DNA of 13,056 nt, taken from NCBI GenBank assembly GCA_007693875.1, contig RECT01000114.1, forward strand, positions 1 to 13,056, written 5' to 3'. A model generated the notes under the pieces. The model was not told where the DNA came from. It saw only the letters and a program-made list of their open reading frames with translations, and did no database searches. Made by a program: the position numbers and the translations under genes. Source of the stretch: Spirulina sp. DLM2.Bin59 (GTDB taxonomy: Bacteria; Cyanobacteriota; Cyanobacteriia; Cyanobacteriales; Spirulinaceae). Positions 10,364 through 13,056 of this stretch are shown one piece after another (position 1 is the stretch's first letter; each line of letters opens with the position of its first letter).

Positions 10364-13056
10364 TTAAATCAATTCCGTGATATCCGCCACTTGGGCAATA
10401 CAGCCCAAGAGCCGAGGACAGCGATCCACCAAACGATTAAAGCGGGCTCGGGAGAGGCAAAGTAAACTGCATTCACTATGGGCAATGGCCTTAAACTGCA
10501 TAGCCGTATCCTCCCACAGGTGCATCACACCGAACCCTTCCCCCGCCGTCAAGATCACCCCATGGGAGGCCAGCAGCACATCGCCATCGTAGATCAGGTA
10601 AAGCTCTTGGCGGCGCGGGTCTACGCCGACCTCGTCATCTCCCCGCGGCCCACAAATCACCTCCCCGGCTCGGAAATCCCGTTGATTAAAGGCCCAGTTA
10701 ATCGTTTCCAATTCATCTAAAGAGAGGGATTTGAGCCAAGATTGGGATTTAAGAAATAGCAGTTGTTTTAAAAACCAATCTTGATCAGGGACTGTGGTTT
10801 GTTGGCCATCTCGGAGGGCAACGGCCAACCGTTGAACGAGGGGGTTGGGATCATTGACTAAGGTCTCCGGCAGGGGCTGTTCCTGTTGGGAGCAGACAAA
10901 AATTCCTGCTACCCGTAACCAGCGATCATCGGAATCTAACAGGGCCTGGACTAAGGGCCCTCGTTTGGTGAGGAGATTGGCATTGGGGGCGGGGCTGAGG
11001 CGATCTTCTGTTTCCAAGAGCGTCATGATCGGCACAATGAACCGCCGTAGGGGGCCTGCGGCTAGGGTTTCGATCGCATTGGCCCGACGGCGGCGGTTGG
11101 CGATCGCCGCTGGGTGGCCGCTCCCATCACCATCCCCCCCATGGATGGCTTTTTCCAAACGGTGGAGCAACCCTTCCCGATCCAACGCTCGCAACACGGC
11201 AAAAACCCGGGCAATGATCCGCTCTTGGGCATCGGCTAACAGGATCTGCACCACCCGCCAAATCGGTTGATCATCAGGGAGTTGCAACAGCCATTGCTGG
11301 ATTTGGGCGGCCCGTTGGTAATCAGGGCGGAGGAATTCGTAGAGGGCATCACTGGCTTGGCGGGTATTGATCCGGCCGATGGCGGCGATCGCCGCTTCCA
11401 CCACCTCAAACCGCCGCGAGGCTAAATACACCTTCGTCACCCGCAGGCTTTTATTGCCATAGTTCCCCAGGGCTTGGGCTGCCCAGAGCCGTACCGCTAG
11501 GGATTCATGCTCCAGCCCCACCGCCACATCCAAGAGCAGGCGCGGGTGTTGCAAGACCCCCACCAACTGGAGGGCGATGGCCCGCACTAAGGGATCAAAC
11601 GTCGTCAACTCTTGCTCCACTAACGCCACTAGGGCCGTTTCCCCGGGCCGGGCCAACCGGGCTAAGGTTTCCAACCCCGCCCGCACCACATCCACCGACC
11701 CCTCCGCTACTAACTGCTGCACAATTGGAATCAAGCGGGGATTTCGGTTGAGACGAATGGCGCCAATCACCGTCAGCCGCTCCGGATCACTGAGGGGCAG
11801 TTGCCAAATGCGCTGACATTGGGAGGTGAGGTGGGAATTACCTTGGGCGGCAGCCGCAACGCAGGTGAGGGCCTGTACGGTAGTGTCGGGGTAGGCGAAG
11901 AGCCGGGTGAGTTGGGCTTCGCTGAGGGGAGAACGGCGGGCCAAGAGGGCTTCGAGGATCAGCGATAGGTATGCGGGTCGCACCGCTCCGGTATCGCTGT
12001 CTAAATGGCGGTAGAGATAGCTATTGAGGGTGGGGTGGGGGTTTTGGGAGAGAAAGCGGATTAAGTTGCGCCGCAGGACGGGATCCGTAGTGGCCAGCAG
12101 GGGTTCCAGTTCTGGGAAACAATCCTGGGGATTATGCAGGCGGGTGGCGAGGGCCAGGCCGAGGATTTGAGCGGAGCGATCGCCACTGGTGAGGAGTTCA
12201 TCAATTTCACCACTGTATTGTTTGGGGAGGCGGCCCATCCCTGCCCCCACTTCCTCCCATTGCACCCTGCCGGTGCGCAACATTTGCAGGAGCGATCGCA
12301 CATAGCTGCGGCCCATGCCATAGCGAATCAGGACAAAAATACCACTCAACACCACCCCGCCACAGGCGATCTGGTGCGGTGTGAGTCCCCATTGGGCTGC
12401 CATTAAAAGCAGCCCCGCCGCCGCCAATCCTAGGGCATAGGCCAAACCATTACTAATGGCCCGCACCTGCCCCACCCAACCATAGGGAACGGCATTGTAA
12501 TTGAGGCTATGGATCGGTTGATTGAGGCTATCATCTAACCCATCGTTATTAACATTGGCCCACAGGGCCCAGGGCAGCGTCAATTGATGGGATAACCCGG
12601 CAAAAGCCCCCAGCGTCAAGAGGGGATAGAGCAAATTCATCACCCCCACTCCCCAATGGTTCAACAGTGGCCGCGTCACTAGGTAGAGCACCACAAAGGG
12701 GATGATATTGTTAACCATCCGCACCTTGCCGAGGAACTGGGTGAGTGTGTCGCGATGGGTGGAGGCTGTGCCAACGCTAAAGTAATCCAGATACACCGCA
12801 AAGTAGAGGTACTCCGCCATGCAGTACAGCAGGATGAAGAGGAATGTACTGGCGGCGAGAAACAGCATAATTGGATAGGCTCGCACGCCGGCCCAAGTGA
12901 GACGGGGCCCCTCCGTTGTCGATTGATCCCTAGGGTCTTCAATGGGGTGGAGCGATCGCTCCATCCCCCACACCTGGCCCGCCGCCAAAGCTGCCAACAC
13001 CGGCAACACCCAGAGGAGATCCACCGTCGCCCACCAACGGGCTAACCCAGTGGCCA
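10364..13056 (-). CDS. MFS/NTT-like membrane domain fused to HEAT repeats and a cNMP-binding-like domain, partial
   Basis: The reading frame is open at the right edge, with no stop upstream of the GTG at 13024, so the true start lies outside and 896 residues are visible. Numbering is from the first full codon (13054). Helices are predicted at about 7-26, 58-82, 115-131, 136-155, 198-222 and 226-244. They probably form the C-terminal half of a 12-helix transporter fold, with a conserved-looking NYNAVPYGWVGQVRAISNGL (185-204) that recalls nucleotide-transporter/MFS-like proteins of cyanobacteria. Residues about 285-745 are HEAT-like helical repeats, for example DPLVRAIALQLVGVLQHPRL and ESLAVRLWAAQALGNYGNKS. 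Residues 763-886 resemble a CRP-type domain (LSLDELETINWAF, then ELYLIYDGDVLL, GEGFGVMHLW), but the phosphate-binding Glu and Arg are not evident. Transport substrate is unknown. The gene converges on the Ca2+ ATPase with 11 bases between stops. Confidence 0.8.
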   Translation of the reverse strand, partial: ATGLARWWATVDLLWVLPVLAALAAGQVWGMERSLHPIEDPRDQSTTEGPRLTWAGVRAYPIMLFLAASTFLFILLYCMAEYLYFAVYLDYFSVGTASTHRDTLTQFLGKVRMVNNIIPFVVLYLVTRPLLNHWGVGVMNLLYPLLTLGAFAGLSHQLTLPWALWANVNNDGLDDSLNQPIHSLNYNAVPYGWVGQVRAISNGLAYALGLAAAGLLLMAAQWGLTPHQIACGGVVLSGIFVLIRYGMGRSYVRSLLQMLRTGRVQWEEVGAGMGRLPKQYSGEIDELLTSGDRSAQILGLALATRLHNPQDCFPELEPLLATTDPVLRRNLIRFLSQNPHPTLNSYLYRHLDSDTGAVRPAYLSLILEALLARRSPLSEAQLTRLFAYPDTTVQALTCVAAAAQGNSHLTSQCQRIWQLPLSDPERLTVIGAIRLNRNPRLIPIVQQLVAEGSVDVVRAGLETLARLARPGETALVALVEQELTTFDPLVRAIALQLVGVLQHPRLLLDVAVGLEHESLAVRLWAAQALGNYGNKSLRVTKVYLASRRFEVVEAAIAAIGRINTRQASDALYEFLRPDYQRAAQIQQWLLQLPDDQPIWRVVQILLADAQERIIARVFAVLRALDREGLLHRLEKAIHGGDGDGSGHPAAIANRRRRANAIETLAAGPLRRFIVPIMTLLETEDRLSPAPNANLLTKRGPLVQALLDSDDRWLRVAGIFVCSQQEQPLPETLVNDPNPLVQRLAVALRDGQQTTVPDQDWFLKQLLFLKSQSWLKSLSLDELETINWAFNQRDFRAGEVICGPRGDDEVGVDPRRQELYLIYDGDVLLASHGVILTAGEGFGVMHLWEDTAMQFKAIAHSECSLLCLSRARFNRLVDRCPRLLGCIAQVADITELI

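Overview
The window is chromosomal DNA from a cyanobacterium. About 20 copies of the HIP1 octamer GCGATCGC occur in 13 kb (hand count, roughly one per 650 bp). Short heptamer repeats (STRR type) fill two intergenic gaps. The SecA has the long NBD2 insertion and lacks the C-terminal zinc motif, and the Aat is short; both are cyanobacterial traits as I recall the families. The genus cannot be fixed from this sequence, although heptamer STRRs are best known from filamentous forms.

Layout. 1-946 (minus) is the 5' part of a CHAT-domain protein gene that runs off the left edge; its catalytic Cys-His pair appears to be lost. 985-1464 (minus) encodes a small two-helix membrane protein, 38 bases upstream of the CHAT gene and probably co-transcribed with it. 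A divergent promoter region with overlapping GC palindromes separates these from 1621-2772 (plus), a site-2-type intramembrane metalloprotease with C-terminal CBS domains. It is followed by 2824-3525 (plus), a Uma2-family (DUF820) PD-(D/E)XK protein. A 166-bp convergent gap made almost entirely of repeats leads to aat (3692-4273, minus). aat is divergent from secA (4420-7233, plus). A second repeat-filled gap (7234-7421) precedes a PMCA-type Ca2+ P-type ATPase (7422-10352, plus). This converges, with 11 bases between, on a large minus-strand gene (10364-13056, open at its 5' end). That gene encodes a fusion of a multi-helix MFS/NTT-like membrane domain, HEAT repeats and a degenerate cyclic-nucleotide-binding domain.

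Most genes are single transcription units with housekeeping or membrane-homeostasis roles: protein export (SecA), N-end-rule tagging (Aat), regulated intramembrane proteolysis (S2P) and Ca2+ export (P2B ATPase). I see no phage, CRISPR, transposase, tRNA or rRNA. No gap between genes exceeds about 190 bases.

The least ordinary items are the probable pseudo-protease CHAT protein with its small membrane partner, the transporter/HEAT/cNMP fusion with an altered phosphate-binding cassette, the P-type ATPase with a long extra hydrophobic insert between M3 and M4, and the two composite repeat elements that abut stop codons.
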